Position numbers and translations under genes: made by a program
In this document: piece by piece, positions 51,959-61,097 of the stretch
Position numbering within the stretch: position 1 is the stretch's first letter
How the letters are laid out: each line of letters starts with the position of its first letter
Notes under the pieces: model-generated
What the model was told of the DNA's origin: nothing
The model's input: the letters and a program-made list of their open reading frames with translations, nothing else
Database searches by the model: none
Assembly: GCF_900176635.1 (NCBI RefSeq)
Contig: NZ_FXLN01000004.1
Span: 248,001 to 312,000 of the forward strand
Length of the DNA stretch: 64,000 bases
Direction of reading: 5' to 3'
DNA from: Clostridium merdae
GTDB taxonomy: Bacteria > Bacillota > Clostridia > Oscillospirales > Acutalibacteraceae

Positions 51959-53395
51959 ATGGCAAAAGAAGTATCTACAGAACAAATTCAGGTATTAGAG
52001 GAAATAGTAGCTCGTGCCAGAGCCGCTGCAGAAGTGATTGCCACTTATGACCAAGAACGGGTTGACCGCCTTTGCCAGGCAGTAGCCGCTGCTGTATGCG
52101 ACATGAAGGTTTGGGGCCCTATCTGTGATGAGGCAGTTGATGAAACCGGACTTGGCGACAAGGTAAGTAAGAGAAATAAGCGCAATAAAATAAAACTGAT
52201 TCTTCGTGACTGCCTGCGTAATAAGAGCGTTGGGATTATTGAAGAACTGCCGGAAAAAGGCTTAGTAAAGTATGCAAAGCCGGTGGGTGTTATTGCTACA
52301 CTGGTTCCTACAACAAACCCATGCCTCACTCCCGCTGGTCAGATTGTTTATGCAATTAAAGCGAGAGACGTATTGATTTGCTCCCCCCACCCCCGTGCAA
52401 AGAAGGTTACCAATAAGTGCATCGATATTATTCGTGAGGCCTTGGTTCGTGAGGGCGCTCCCGCAGATATTATTCAGGGCATTCAGGAGCCCAGCATTGC
52501 CTTAACACAAGAGCTGATGAAGCGCTGTGATTTGGTTATTGCTACTGGCGGCCGGCCGATGGTAAAATCCGCTTATTCCTCCGGTGTTCCCGCGTTCGGC
52601 TCGGGTGCCGGTAACGCAACGGTAATTATTGATGATACCGCAAATACTCCAGAACGCCAAAGAGAAGCGGCAATGAACTCCCGCATTTCAAAGACCTCTG
52701 ACTTTGGCTCAGGTTGCTCCTGTGACGGAAACTTAGTGATTCACGAGTCTGTTTATGATGGCTTTGTGAAAGCACTTGTGGAAGAGGGCGCATACATTGC
52801 CAATGAAGAAGAGGCCGAGAAGCTAAAGAATGTAATGTGGGATGAAGTAGGGCACCGCCTACCGAATACTGTTGCCATCAGCCCTCAGAAGCTGGCACAG
52901 GCGGCCGGATTTGAGATTCCCGATGATCGCAAGCTAATTGCAGTAATTGGTGGTGGCAAAGAAAACATTGGCAAAGAGCATTTCTTCTCCAGTGAAAAGC
53001 TTACCACTCTCCTTACGTTATTCAAATATGAGGGCGAGTTTGAAAATGCTTTGGATATGATGCGTGCAATCTTCGAGGTTGGCGGCAAAGGTCACTCCTG
53101 CGGCATTTATTCTTTCGACGACGAGCACATTCACCGTTTGGGTATGGCTGCACCGGTTTCCCGCATTATGGTTCGCCAGCCGAACAACAAGGGTAATTCC
53201 GGCTCCTCCACGAACGGCATGCCGCCAACGTCTTCCATGGGCTGCGGTACTTGGGGTGGCAACATTGTTTCAGAAAACATTGCTCTCAAGCATTACATGA
53301 ATACTACTTGGGTTGCGCGTCCTCTCGCTGAGGATATGCCCACCAACAAAGAGCTGTTTGGCGAGTTCTTTAAAGAAGGAATGGACGAAGAATAA
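51959..53395 (+). CDS. CoA-acylating aldehyde dehydrogenase
   Basis: 478 residues, NAD(P)-dependent oxidation of an aldehyde to its acyl-CoA. The catalytic Cys lies in FGSGCSCDGNLVIH, the nucleotide site in VATLVPTTNPCLTPAG. The Gly-rich C-terminal MGCGTWGGNIVSENI matches the acylating group that includes sulfoacetaldehyde dehydrogenase SauS and microcompartment enzymes. There is no N-terminal microcompartment signal of the usual amphipathic kind. ATG 51959 follows GAGGAG; an in-frame TTG at 51938 is less likely. Probably takes the aldehyde made by the ThDP enzyme. Confidence 0.88.
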   Translation: MAKEVSTEQIQVLEEIVARARAAAEVIATYDQERVDRLCQAVAAAVCDMKVWGPICDEAVDETGLGDKVSKRNKRNKIKLILRDCLRNKSVGIIEELPEKGLVKYAKPVGVIATLVPTTNPCLTPAGQIVYAIKARDVLICSPHPRAKKVTNKCIDIIREALVREGAPADIIQGIQEPSIALTQELMKRCDLVIATGGRPMVKSAYSSGVPAFGSGAGNATVIIDDTANTPERQREAAMNSRISKTSDFGSGCSCDGNLVIHESVYDGFVKALVEEGAYIANEEEAEKLKNVMWDEVGHRLPNTVAISPQKLAQAAGFEIPDDRKLIAVIGGGKENIGKEHFFSSEKLTTLLTLFKYEGEFENALDMMRAIFEVGGKGHSCGIYSFDDEHIHRLGMAAPVSRIMVRQPNNKGNSGSSTNGMPPTSSMGCGTWGGNIVSENIALKHYMNTTWVARPLAEDMPTNKELFGEFFKEGMDEE

Positions 53396-53733
53396 TCCTT
53401 CTAACAAAGACTTACCGCACGATTTTTCTTCATCCTACTTATATCACTCATCCGGAAGATAAGTGTTATTTTCTTAGTGCCAGTATCGCTGCTTGGCAAA
53501 GTCCTTTTGAAAGAAGCTCATAGGGGGAATGCCACCATAGAAGGGATAAAACCTTCATGGTGGCATTTTCTCTTTTTCTTTATCCGTAATGTTTTTTGTT
53601 TCGAAAAATGGTATGATAGAGCGAAACCGCACAAGGAAAAGAGCAAAAAGCACTTTTACCGCAAATAATAGATTCTATGAAAGCGAATTGATTATTTAAG
53701 TGCAACTACTATAATCCACGAGAGAGGTACAAA
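53396..53733. other. Intergenic region with terminator
   Basis: Apart from the terminator at 53530-53575, no gene is seen; a 63-codon frame at 53477 covers the hairpin and is rejected. The promoter of the MoxR gene must lie in the last ~150 bp. Confidence 0.5.
53530..53577 (+). terminator. Intrinsic terminator
   Basis: TGCCACCAT pairs with ATGGTGGCA, inner AAGG/CCTT, then TTTTCTCTTTTTC. Confidence 0.88.
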
Positions 53734-54543
53734 ATGAGAGAGTTTAAAGGAAGTATGAACTATGTTGCATCAGAAGAGTTGATGCAGGCAGTGAATATTG
53801 CCGTCGCGCTGGAAAAGCCCCTGCTGATTAAAGGTGAGCCGGGAACCGGTAAAACTATGCTGGCAAAGGCCGTATCTGACGCACTGAATCAAGAAATGAT
53901 TATTTGGAACATCAAATCTACAACCAAGGCGCAGGATGGCTTATACGTTTACGATGTGGTTCAGCGCCTGTATGACAGCCAGTTCGGCAATGAGGGTGTC
54001 GATAATATTCAAAAATATGTAAAGCTCGGGAAAATGGGGGAGGCCTTCTCCTCAGAGAAGCAGGTAGTACTGCTGATTGATGAAATTGATAAAGCAGACC
54101 TAGAGTTCCCGAACGATTTATTGTGGGAGCTTGACCGTATGGAATTTTATATTCCAGAGACAGGAGAAACGATTCGGGCAAAGCACCGCCCTGTGGTGAT
54201 TATCACTTCTAATGCTGAAAAAGAGCTGCCGGATGCATTCTTGCGTCGTTGTGTATTCCATTACATTGAATTCCCAGACCAAGAGCTGTTGGCTGAAATC
54301 GTTCGGGTTCATTTTCCCAAGCTAGATGACCACTTGCTCACACAGGTTTTAAAAGCGTTTTACCGGATACGCTCCCTACCTCAAATTAAAAAGAAGCCCT
54401 CTACCAGTGAGGTTATCGATTGGATTCGTGCACTGATTCATGGCGGCATGAACCCGGACCGCTTGGTAAAAGAATTGCCGTATTTGGGTGTTCTGCTGAA
54501 AAAGAATGAGGACATGGATACTCTGCGTATGAACTGGCGGTGA
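53734..54543 (+). CDS. MoxR-type AAA+ ATPase
   Basis: 269 residues. Walker A GEPGTGKTMLAKA (~34-46), Walker B VVLLIDEIDKAD and sensor 1 VIITSNAEKELPDAFLRRC. MoxR ATPases work with a VWA-domain partner as chaperones for metal insertion or complex maturation. The partner gene follows 4 bp after the stop. The target in this organism is not evident; no carbon monoxide dehydrogenase or similar large enzyme is adjacent. Confidence 0.92.
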   Translation: MREFKGSMNYVASEELMQAVNIAVALEKPLLIKGEPGTGKTMLAKAVSDALNQEMIIWNIKSTTKAQDGLYVYDVVQRLYDSQFGNEGVDNIQKYVKLGKMGEAFSSEKQVVLLIDEIDKADLEFPNDLLWELDRMEFYIPETGETIRAKHRPVVIITSNAEKELPDAFLRRCVFHYIEFPDQELLAEIVRVHFPKLDDHLLTQVLKAFYRIRSLPQIKKKPSTSEVIDWIRALIHGGMNPDRLVKELPYLGVLLKKNEDMDTLRMNWR

Positions 54544-54547
54544 TTGC

Positions 54548-55732
54548 ATGTTTTCACATTTTTTATACCTACTGCGAAGCAACGGCTTAAAGGTATCTCT
54601 TACAGAATGGATGACATTGATGGAAGCGCTGAATCAGGGACTGCACGGTTCAGAATTTACAGGCTTTTATCACCTTTGCAGAGCATTGCTGGTGAAAACA
54701 GAAGCGGATTTTGACCGCTTTGACCAGCTCTTTCTGCTGTATTTTAAAGACGTTCCTTTTGAAGAAGAGGTCTCGCAGGAACTGCTCGATTGGCTAAGCA
54801 GCCGAGATATTCCCGAAGGATTGTTTGATGAGGAGCAGGAGCTGCTCAACCAGTCTTTGTCGGATGAAGAAATTGAAAAAATGTTTCGCGAACGCCTTAA
54901 TGAGCAAACAAGTCCTCACAATCGGGGGCGATATTGGATTGGTACACGCGGAATGTCTGTTTTTGGCAACAACGGCTTGTCTCCAAGAGGAATTCGGGTA
55001 GGCGGCAGCAGTAAATACCGAACCGCAATTCGAGTAGCGGGGGAGCGGCGTTTTCGTGATTTTCGTGAGGACACCACTTTGGATTTACGTCAATTTCAAG
55101 TTGCACTTCGGCGCCTGCGGCAGTATACCGGTATTCTAAACTCTGCCGAAACAGAATTTGATGTAGACAATACCATTGAAGACACCGCACAGCATGCCGG
55201 TATGCTTACGGTACGCTACCGAAAGCCACGAAAAAATGCGGTAAAGGTTTTGCTGTTTATTGATTCCGGTGGTTCCATGGATTACTATTCGCAGTTAACG
55301 TCTGCCTTGTTTCAGTCTGTAAGCAAGACCAATTTTCACGATTTAAAGGTGTACTATTTTCACAATTGTATTTATTCAAGGCTATATACTACCCCGATAA
55401 TTGACCCCAAACATTCGGTACCGACGGATTGGGTTTTAACAAACCTATCTAGCGATTACAAAGTGATTTACATTGGGGATGCTCAAATGGCACCTCATGA
55501 ATTGGTGGGGAACTATTACATGGGAGGCAACGGAAAACCCTCCAGCGGTGTGGAGTGGCTGAAACTGCTTCGTGAGCGTTTTCGTTACTCTATTTGGCTG
55601 AACCCCAGTGATCGGCCGGAGTGGGGCGAGTACTGGAGCCACAGCTACGACGTAATTGAAAGTATTTTCCCTATGTTCCCACTAACGGTTGACGGAATGG
55701 AAGAGGGAATGAAAAAGCTGCTGCGTGCTTAG
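54548..55732 (+). CDS. VWA domain protein (CoxE-like), MoxR partner
   Basis: 394 residues. The N-terminal ~150 residues are helical and acidic; the C-terminal half is a von Willebrand A domain with a MIDAS motif FIDSGGSMDYY (~240) and a later IYIGDAQM. The MIDAS shows DSGGSM rather than DxSxS, as is usual for CoxE-like partners of MoxR. The pair is translationally linked. A strong terminator follows. Confidence 0.9.
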   Translation: MFSHFLYLLRSNGLKVSLTEWMTLMEALNQGLHGSEFTGFYHLCRALLVKTEADFDRFDQLFLLYFKDVPFEEEVSQELLDWLSSRDIPEGLFDEEQELLNQSLSDEEIEKMFRERLNEQTSPHNRGRYWIGTRGMSVFGNNGLSPRGIRVGGSSKYRTAIRVAGERRFRDFREDTTLDLRQFQVALRRLRQYTGILNSAETEFDVDNTIEDTAQHAGMLTVRYRKPRKNAVKVLLFIDSGGSMDYYSQLTSALFQSVSKTNFHDLKVYYFHNCIYSRLYTTPIIDPKHSVPTDWVLTNLSSDYKVIYIGDAQMAPHELVGNYYMGGNGKPSSGVEWLKLLRERFRYSIWLNPSDRPEWGEYWSHSYDVIESIFPMFPLTVDGMEEGMKKLLRA

Positions 55733-55786
55733 AGAAAGCACAGCATAATACAAAAGAATATAATAAAGAATATACAAGCAAAAAGA

Positions 55787-55833
55787 AAAAGCATCTCCCA
55801 GAACTAATGCAGTTCTGGGAGATGCTTTTTCTT
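55787..55833. terminator. Bidirectional intrinsic terminator
   Basis: AAAAAGCATCTCCCAGAACT pairs with AGTTCTGGGAGATGCTTTTT around AATGC; perfect 20-bp arms. Confidence 0.93.
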
Positions 55834-55883
55834 TAACAGTGCTTTAGAATATGTAATAAAAGCTTGCCCTTAAAAGTCTGCTC

Positions 55884-56297
55884 TTATTGTAAAAGGGGGT
55901 AAAGCTTCACATCTTCTTTTTTCATTCTCTCTTCAATCTGGCGAAACATCTTCTTGCTCTCGGTAAGAAACACTATTTTATTCTCGACTATTTTAGAGGG
56001 GATGTTGTATTTCCGAGAAAAGATAAGAAATGCTTCCGCTAGGCTCCCCATTTCCTGCTGAAAGGCATTTGCAATGTTACGGATGTTTGGATTCGTGTTC
56101 TGCACAAGGGATGGATATAAAAACTTGTCCTCAGACATAAGGTGCATTTTCAGTTTGCCAGACAAAGCATTGATTTGCAATGCAATCTCTTTTGCGTTTT
56201 CTTCAGGGCCTCTTTCCGTAAGTTGATGAATCGTATGAATCAGAATGAAAACTTCTTCATGCTGCTTTTTCAGCAAATCCAAATTGTTCATTTTCAT
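55884..56297 (-). CDS. Hemerythrin-like (HHE) protein
   Basis: 137 residues, four-helix bundle pattern of HHE domains. Some diiron ligands are present (KKQHEEV, MHLMSEDKFLYP), but the usual His in the third helix is replaced (FQQEMGS) and the last helix reads RMKKEDVKLYP. It may bind iron incompletely or sense oxygen/NO by other means. It belongs to a set of four minus-strand genes with oxidative stress character, each with its own ribosome site. Confidence 0.75.
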   Translation of the reverse strand: MKMNNLDLLKKQHEEVFILIHTIHQLTERGPEENAKEIALQINALSGKLKMHLMSEDKFLYPSLVQNTNPNIRNIANAFQQEMGSLAEAFLIFSRKYNIPSKIVENKIVFLTESKKMFRQIEERMKKEDVKLYPLLQ

Positions 56298-56472
56298 TTT
56301 CTCCTTCCATATTATTTGGGAAACTATGGTATTATTCTAACGAGTCGTTGCAGATATGTCGGTTGTTTTTGCAACGCGTATGAAGAAAACATTAGTCTTT
56401 AAACGCTAATGTAGATAATGCAAAAAGGGGTGGTCTATTGACCACCCCTTCTACTTATGCCTCAATAAAATG

Positions 56473-56820
56473 TTAACCTCTTGGGTAAGGAAACACAACA
56501 GTAAGCATCATTTTAAATGGATTCTCCGCGGCAACTGCATGAGGAATTCCCGCAGGCATTACAATGGTTTGCCCCTGCGAAAGAGAATGTAGCTTCCCCC
56601 CAATGGTGATTTGTGCGTCACCCTCCAGTACGGTAACAATAGCATCTCCGTCGGAAGAATGCGTGCTGATTTCTTCTCCTTTATCAAAGGAGAAGAGTGT
56701 AATGCTAACGGCGGGATTTTGTGCGAGTGTTCTGCTAACGACCTGACCCTCTTGGTATTGCACCAAAGAAGAGAGCTCCAGTGCTTTTTCAAATTCGATG
56801 TTCTTTAAATATGCGCTCAT
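56473..56820 (-). CDS. Cupin domain protein
   Basis: 115 residues, a single cupin barrel. Motif 1 is partly kept (ISTHSSDGDAIVTVLEGDAQITIGG), and motif 2 reads IVMPAGIPHAVAAENPF. The first motif has only one His, so metal binding may be weak. It lies 14 bp after the DUF438-PAS gene and is likely co-transcribed with it. Function unknown. Confidence 0.82.
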   Translation of the reverse strand: MSAYLKNIEFEKALELSSLVQYQEGQVVSRTLAQNPAVSITLFSFDKGEEISTHSSDGDAIVTVLEGDAQITIGGKLHSLSQGQTIVMPAGIPHAVAAENPFKMMLTVVFPYPRG

Positions 56821-56834
56821 AATAAGCCGCCTTT

Positions 56835-58043
56835 CTATTCATGGTTAGCGGTGTCGTCCACCAGCCGCTTCTCCCCGGTGATTTCTTGTATGGGGCGAAT
56901 GTTCTGTGTCACTTCAAGAACTCCCATAAATTCACCAGCTTCACTGCGAACCGCAAAGTAACGAATGAGGATATACTTTTCGCCCATCTTAATCCAAAAA
57001 TCTTCTTGGTCCTTACGACCATCACGAAAATCCTTTACTAATTGCTCTACAATGTGAACGCTGGCAGGTGGGTGGCAATTTGAAACCTTTCGGCCAATAA
57101 TGGATTTGGTACGTGGAAAAACACGTTCCGCGCCCTGCGAAAAGTATTTTACAGTATCGTCTTTATCCACAAAGGTAATATCAATTGGCAGCGTGTCAAG
57201 CATACGCACAAGCTCTTCGGTTTTTAAAACACCGGTAGGGAGGGTAATAACACCAGGCCCTGCTTCCTTTTTTAGTTCCTCTTGTGGTTTGTTTTCAGCG
57301 GCTGGCTTCCAAACGGGTACGTTATCAATTAGGCATAAGCCAATTTCAGGTACTTCACTCGCAATCACTTTCCACTCATCCTGCGTCAGGTTTTCTGTCA
57401 GCATGGGGAAGAGGATGTTCTCCTCTTTAAAAATCATCTCTTCTATTCGGTTGAAAAGGGCTTCTAAGCGAGGCTTTAACTGCTCCGCAGTGGCAGAATC
57501 AAGCTGCTTTCGAATATCCTTCAGTTCATCCCGTATCTCATCGTCCACACCCCACATAACCTTTGGCGGTGCAGTAATTCCGTATTGCTCTAGATATGGG
57601 AACAGCAGATTTTCCTTTTTGCTGTAATGCCGGTCAATTTCCATTAGCTTTGCAAGCGGGTCTTTTAGGTCGCTGGGACTGTTTCCAAACGAAAGTCTGG
57701 TTCGAATTTCTTTTACCAGCGCTTCAAGTGCCCGGTTTTCACGCCATAATAAATTCACTGGGTGCCCCGGTATTTTGGCGGGGTCGGAGGGTTGGTGAAT
57801 CTCTTCAATAGAGCCTTTAAAAACAGCGGAGTGAACATCACAAAGACGTTGAATTTCACTGACAGGCAATCCGTTTAATATCAAAGCTTGCTCTGCTTGT
57901 GCAATTTCTTCCGCAGAAACATTACCGAACACTGCGGCAAATTGATCTTTTACCTCATCAACACTTTTGCCATCGTGCAGCTGAGTAATCAGTTCTTTTA
58001 ACACTTGCTGGCGGTATTCTCTGTTGTTAATTTCAGCACTCAT
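56835..58043 (-). CDS. DUF438-hemerythrin-PAS protein
   Basis: 402 residues with three parts: DUF438 (~1-85), a hemerythrin-like domain (~90-235; EIDRHYSKKENLLFPYLEQYG and IFKEENILFPML) and a C-terminal PAS domain (~275-385; ITFVDKDDTVKYFSQGAERVFP). Such proteins are thought to sense oxygen or NO through the diiron site and PAS cofactor. No output domain is visible, so it may act by protein contact. The gene starts 41 bp after the flavodiiron gene stop, suggesting one operon. Confidence 0.87.
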   Translation of the reverse strand: MSAEINNREYRQQVLKELITQLHDGKSVDEVKDQFAAVFGNVSAEEIAQAEQALILNGLPVSEIQRLCDVHSAVFKGSIEEIHQPSDPAKIPGHPVNLLWRENRALEALVKEIRTRLSFGNSPSDLKDPLAKLMEIDRHYSKKENLLFPYLEQYGITAPPKVMWGVDDEIRDELKDIRKQLDSATAEQLKPRLEALFNRIEEMIFKEENILFPMLTENLTQDEWKVIASEVPEIGLCLIDNVPVWKPAAENKPQEELKKEAGPGVITLPTGVLKTEELVRMLDTLPIDITFVDKDDTVKYFSQGAERVFPRTKSIIGRKVSNCHPPASVHIVEQLVKDFRDGRKDQEDFWIKMGEKYILIRYFAVRSEAGEFMGVLEVTQNIRPIQEITGEKRLVDDTANHE

Positions 58044-58084
58044 AAATATCCTCCTTCAGTGAATTTAAATGTAGTACTCTGCAA

Positions 58085-59275
58085 TTACGAAAGGGAAGCC
58101 GCAAACTGCCTGCCGTATTCACGGCAATTTAACAGCTCGTCCTCACTGGGAACCCATAATGCTCTGTGACCGGGATTCACAATTTGAAAGCCGGATTTCT
58201 CAAGCTCTTCGGTAAGCTGCTTAACGGCTTCGCCGCTCCACCCATAGCTGCCAAAAGCGGCGGCACGTTTGTTTTTAAATTTTAGGCCTTTTATCATTTC
58301 CAGTATGCCGCCAATGGAGTATAAATAACCATTATTAATGGTAGAGGATCCAATTAAAATTGCTTTGGAACGGAATACCTCCGAAAGTATATCGTTTTTA
58401 TCTTCTTTTGCAGAGTTCATGAGCTTTACGGTAATGCTTGAGTCGGTATCCCAAATACCTAACGCTATGGCCTCCGCCATTTTGCGGGTAGAATTCCACA
58501 TGGTGTCGTAGACAAGTGTAACCTGATTTTCTTGGTAATTGTCTGCCCATTTCAGGTATTGCTTCACAATAGCGGTTGGGTTCTTCTTCCAAATCACTCC
58601 ATGGCTTGGGCAGATTAAATTCACCGGGAGTTTTAAATCCAATACCTCATGAATCTTTTTCGTTACAAACTTGCTGAACGGAGTAAGAATATTGGCATAA
58701 TACTTTAGCGCCTCCGTAAAAAGCTCCGCCTGATCAACTGTGTCGTTATACAAAGATTCGGTTGCGTAGTGCTGGCCAAATGCATCGTTGCTAAACAGAA
58801 TGTTTTCACCGGTCATATAGGTGAACATGGTGTCTGGCCAATGGAGCATGGGGGCTTCTACAAAGACCAGCTTGCTATCCCCAAGGTCGAGTGTATCACC
58901 TGTTTTTACGGTCACGAAATTCCACTCTTGGTGGTAATGGCCTTTTATAATTTTTGCCCCATTTACTGTACAGTAAATAGGTGTATTGGGTATTTCACGC
59001 ATTAGCTCTGGCAGCGCACCGCTGTGGTCAACTTCATTATGGTTCATGACAATGTAATCTATGCTTTTTAAGTCAATTTCCTGTTTTAAGCGAGAAACAA
59101 ATTCTTTATCAAAGGGCTGCCAAACGGTATCTATCAACACTGTTTTTTGGTCACGCACCAAATAGGAGTTATAGGATGACCCTCTGTGTGTGGAATACTC
59201 ATCACCATGAAATTTAGTTAACTCCCAGTCCACCTTACCGACCCAGCTTACTTTTTCTGTTAATTGCTTTCCCAT
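58085..59275 (-). CDS. Flavodiiron protein (FprA type)
   Basis: 396 residues: an N-terminal metallo-beta-lactamase diiron domain and a C-terminal flavodoxin domain (~250-396). The diiron ligands match the family exactly: His79-Asn-Glu81-Val-Asp83-His84, then LHWPD, SNDAFG and CPSHG. It reduces oxygen to water and/or NO to N2O with electrons from rubredoxin or F420-like donors. ATG 59275 follows GGAGG by 8 bp. The promoter has TATAAT with a Crp/Fnr-type palindrome at about -41.5, suggesting activation. Confidence 0.95.
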   Translation of the reverse strand: MGKQLTEKVSWVGKVDWELTKFHGDEYSTHRGSSYNSYLVRDQKTVLIDTVWQPFDKEFVSRLKQEIDLKSIDYIVMNHNEVDHSGALPELMREIPNTPIYCTVNGAKIIKGHYHQEWNFVTVKTGDTLDLGDSKLVFVEAPMLHWPDTMFTYMTGENILFSNDAFGQHYATESLYNDTVDQAELFTEALKYYANILTPFSKFVTKKIHEVLDLKLPVNLICPSHGVIWKKNPTAIVKQYLKWADNYQENQVTLVYDTMWNSTRKMAEAIALGIWDTDSSITVKLMNSAKEDKNDILSEVFRSKAILIGSSTINNGYLYSIGGILEMIKGLKFKNKRAAAFGSYGWSGEAVKQLTEELEKSGFQIVNPGHRALWVPSEDELLNCREYGRQFAASLS

Positions 59276-59349
59276 AAAGGTTCCTCCGTTCTTTCTTTTC
59301 AATAGTCTACCGCACATGTTGCGTGTTATTATTTTTTTGGTGTAGCTTT

Positions 59350-59395
59350 ATTATACGAAAGTTATTTTTTGGTAGATGTTGCACACGCAACATCT
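59350..59395 (-). promoter_or_regulatory. Flavodiiron promoter with Crp/Fnr-type operator
   Basis: AGATGTTGC-ACAC-GCAACATCT (59374-59395) is a perfect palindrome, TGTTG-N6-CAACA in Crp/Fnr format. TATAAT of the minus strand is at 59350-59355. If transcription starts 7 bp after the -10, the operator is centred at about -41.5, the class II activator position. An 11-bp copy of one half (ACACGCAACAT) lies downstream at ~59315-59326. Confidence 0.7.
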
Positions 59396-59448
59396 CATAA
59401 AAACATTTTCTGGTTCAATGAAATGACAAGAGAAGGAGGGAACAATCT

Positions 59449-60150
59449 ATGAAATACTTAATCACAAATCAATGCCGCGCCATTGCAAAAACAATAATAA
59501 AGCCAGATAAAGAATTTTCTTTTTTATCTTACCTCATTACAGGCAGTGCGAATATATTAATTGATACTTTGCCTGAACGCTTTGCCCCTATGCTTTTGGA
59601 GGAAATAGAGTACGCAATCAGTAAAAAACGACTGGATGCAATTATTATGAATCATTCCGAAGAGGATCACAGCGGAGCATTGCCGGCGGTGCTAAAAGCG
59701 TACCCGCAAACGCCTATCTACTGTACTGAAAACTGCCAAAAACGGCTGCTTTCCATTTTACCGGATGCCGACTACCATATTTTGAAAACCGGAGATGCCA
59801 TTGAAATTGGGGAACAGCGTTTTACCTTTGTGGAAACCCCCGGTCTGCATTGGGATGATAACATGGTCACGTTTTGGGAAAACGAAAAAATACTATTTTC
59901 AAACGATTTGTTTGGTCAGTATGCAGCGGCAGAACCGCCCATTGATCGCGACTATCCGTTAGAGAGACTACTGGATGCCGCAGAGGATTACTACAAGAAA
60001 GTATTCTCCGCAGCTTCGAACCACGAAAAAAGCGTGATAAATAAAGTAGGAAAGCTGCCTGTTCAAATAATTGCACCCGGGCATGGCCTCATATTAAAAT
60101 ATAGCGTATCCAATATCCTAAGGCTTTACCAGGAGAAAATAAAGCTTTAG
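59449..60150 (+). CDS. Stand-alone diiron metallo-beta-lactamase domain protein
   Basis: 233 residues, homologous to the first domain of the flavodiiron protein: His69-Ser-Glu71-Glu-Asp73-His74, GLHWDDN, SNDLFG and APGHG are all kept. The flavodoxin domain is absent and the frame ends cleanly. So it can hold the diiron centre but needs an external electron donor. It is divergent from the full-length gene and shares its operator region. AGGAGG before the ATG. Confidence 0.88.
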   Translation: MKYLITNQCRAIAKTIIKPDKEFSFLSYLITGSANILIDTLPERFAPMLLEEIEYAISKKRLDAIIMNHSEEDHSGALPAVLKAYPQTPIYCTENCQKRLLSILPDADYHILKTGDAIEIGEQRFTFVETPGLHWDDNMVTFWENEKILFSNDLFGQYAAAEPPIDRDYPLERLLDAAEDYYKKVFSAASNHEKSVINKVGKLPVQIIAPGHGLILKYSVSNILRLYQEKIKL

Positions 60151-60169
60151 ACGATTGATTGAACTCTTT

Positions 60170-60847
60170 TTAGTGAAACGCTTTTGGCTCAAGAATTTGA
60201 AAAGAGTTTTTATAAAAGTCAATAAGCCCGTCCCGCTTCATGTTGTGTAGCTCACGGGTTAATGCACTGCGGTCGGCTCCAAGGTATTCCGCCATGGCAA
60301 CCCGCCCAAAGGCTGTTTGAAATTGCAGGCTACCGTGGCTACGTGCTTCTTGCCCAAGGTAGGTGAGTATTTTGGCTCGCAGACTTTTTTTTGAAATAAT
60401 TTCGATTTTCTCCATGAGTTGAAAGTTCTTTTCTGCAATGAGCGTTACCATATTTTCAATGAGCCTGTGATGATAAGCGCAGGAACGGCCGCAGGAGGTC
60501 AATACCTGGTGAAATGGCAGGAATAAAATTTGTGTAGCTTCCGCTGCCAAAAATGATACGGTAGAAACAGTATCTTTATTGCAGGCAAAGGTTTCACCGA
60601 AAATCTGCCCCGGTGTAATGAACGCCAGAATCACCCGGTCTCCCCATAAATCCTCTTTGAGCATTTGAACAGAACCATTCAGAGGAATCCCAACCCACTT
60701 TACTTGCTCACTAGTAAGAGAAATAAATTCCCCCTTATCATATGTTTTAATACTATGGCCAATACAGTGTAAAACCGATACGATTTCTTCGGGAATCATT
60801 CCTTCAAATAAAGAATATCCTTTAATTTTTTCTACTAATTTTTCCAT
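60170..60847 (-). CDS. Crp/Fnr family regulator 1
   Basis: 225 residues: cyclic-nucleotide-like beta-barrel (~15-130), long dimer helix and winged helix (VAMAEYLGADRSALTRELHNMKR). Start 60847 has AGGGG upstream; longer frames to 60940 lack a site. A Cys motif SCGRSCAYHH lies just before the dimer helix and is shared with the second regulator of this locus, so it may bind an iron-sulfur or heme group or react with NO. Convergent with the lone diiron gene. Confidence 0.9.
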   Translation of the reverse strand: MEKLVEKIKGYSLFEGMIPEEIVSVLHCIGHSIKTYDKGEFISLTSEQVKWVGIPLNGSVQMLKEDLWGDRVILAFITPGQIFGETFACNKDTVSTVSFLAAEATQILFLPFHQVLTSCGRSCAYHHRLIENMVTLIAEKNFQLMEKIEIISKKSLRAKILTYLGQEARSHGSLQFQTAFGRVAMAEYLGADRSALTRELHNMKRDGLIDFYKNSFQILEPKAFH

Positions 60848-60942
60848 TTCTTCACCCCTTTTCATCATATCTGATTTTACAGGAATCTGCAATGTACTCG
60901 TGCTTTCTACCAAGAACGACCACAAAGGGGAAGGGGACATGC

Positions 60943-60958
60943 TTTGCAGAATAGCAAA
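60943..60958. promoter_or_regulatory. Candidate Crp/Fnr site between the two regulators
   Basis: TTTGC-AGAATA-GCAAA, a 5-6-5 inverted repeat in the divergent region. Confidence 0.4.
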
Positions 60959-60995
60959 TTTGTACTGTTATTATACATCATTATTGTAAAATTGA

Positions 60996-61023
60996 TTTAC
61001 AGGAAAGCTGTTTCTGTTATACT
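60996..61023 (+). promoter_or_regulatory. Promoter of Crp/Fnr regulator 2
   Basis: TTTACA, 16 bp, TATACT. Confidence 0.5.
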
Positions 61024-61097
61024 AAATTGTAATGCCATATACCATCTTTAAAAACGATAAGATAAAATTCATCTCATGAAGCAGGAGAAGATAATAT

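Noticed and set aside
53477..53668. 63-codon frame before the MoxR gene
   Set aside because: It covers a clear terminator hairpin and lacks a ribosome site.
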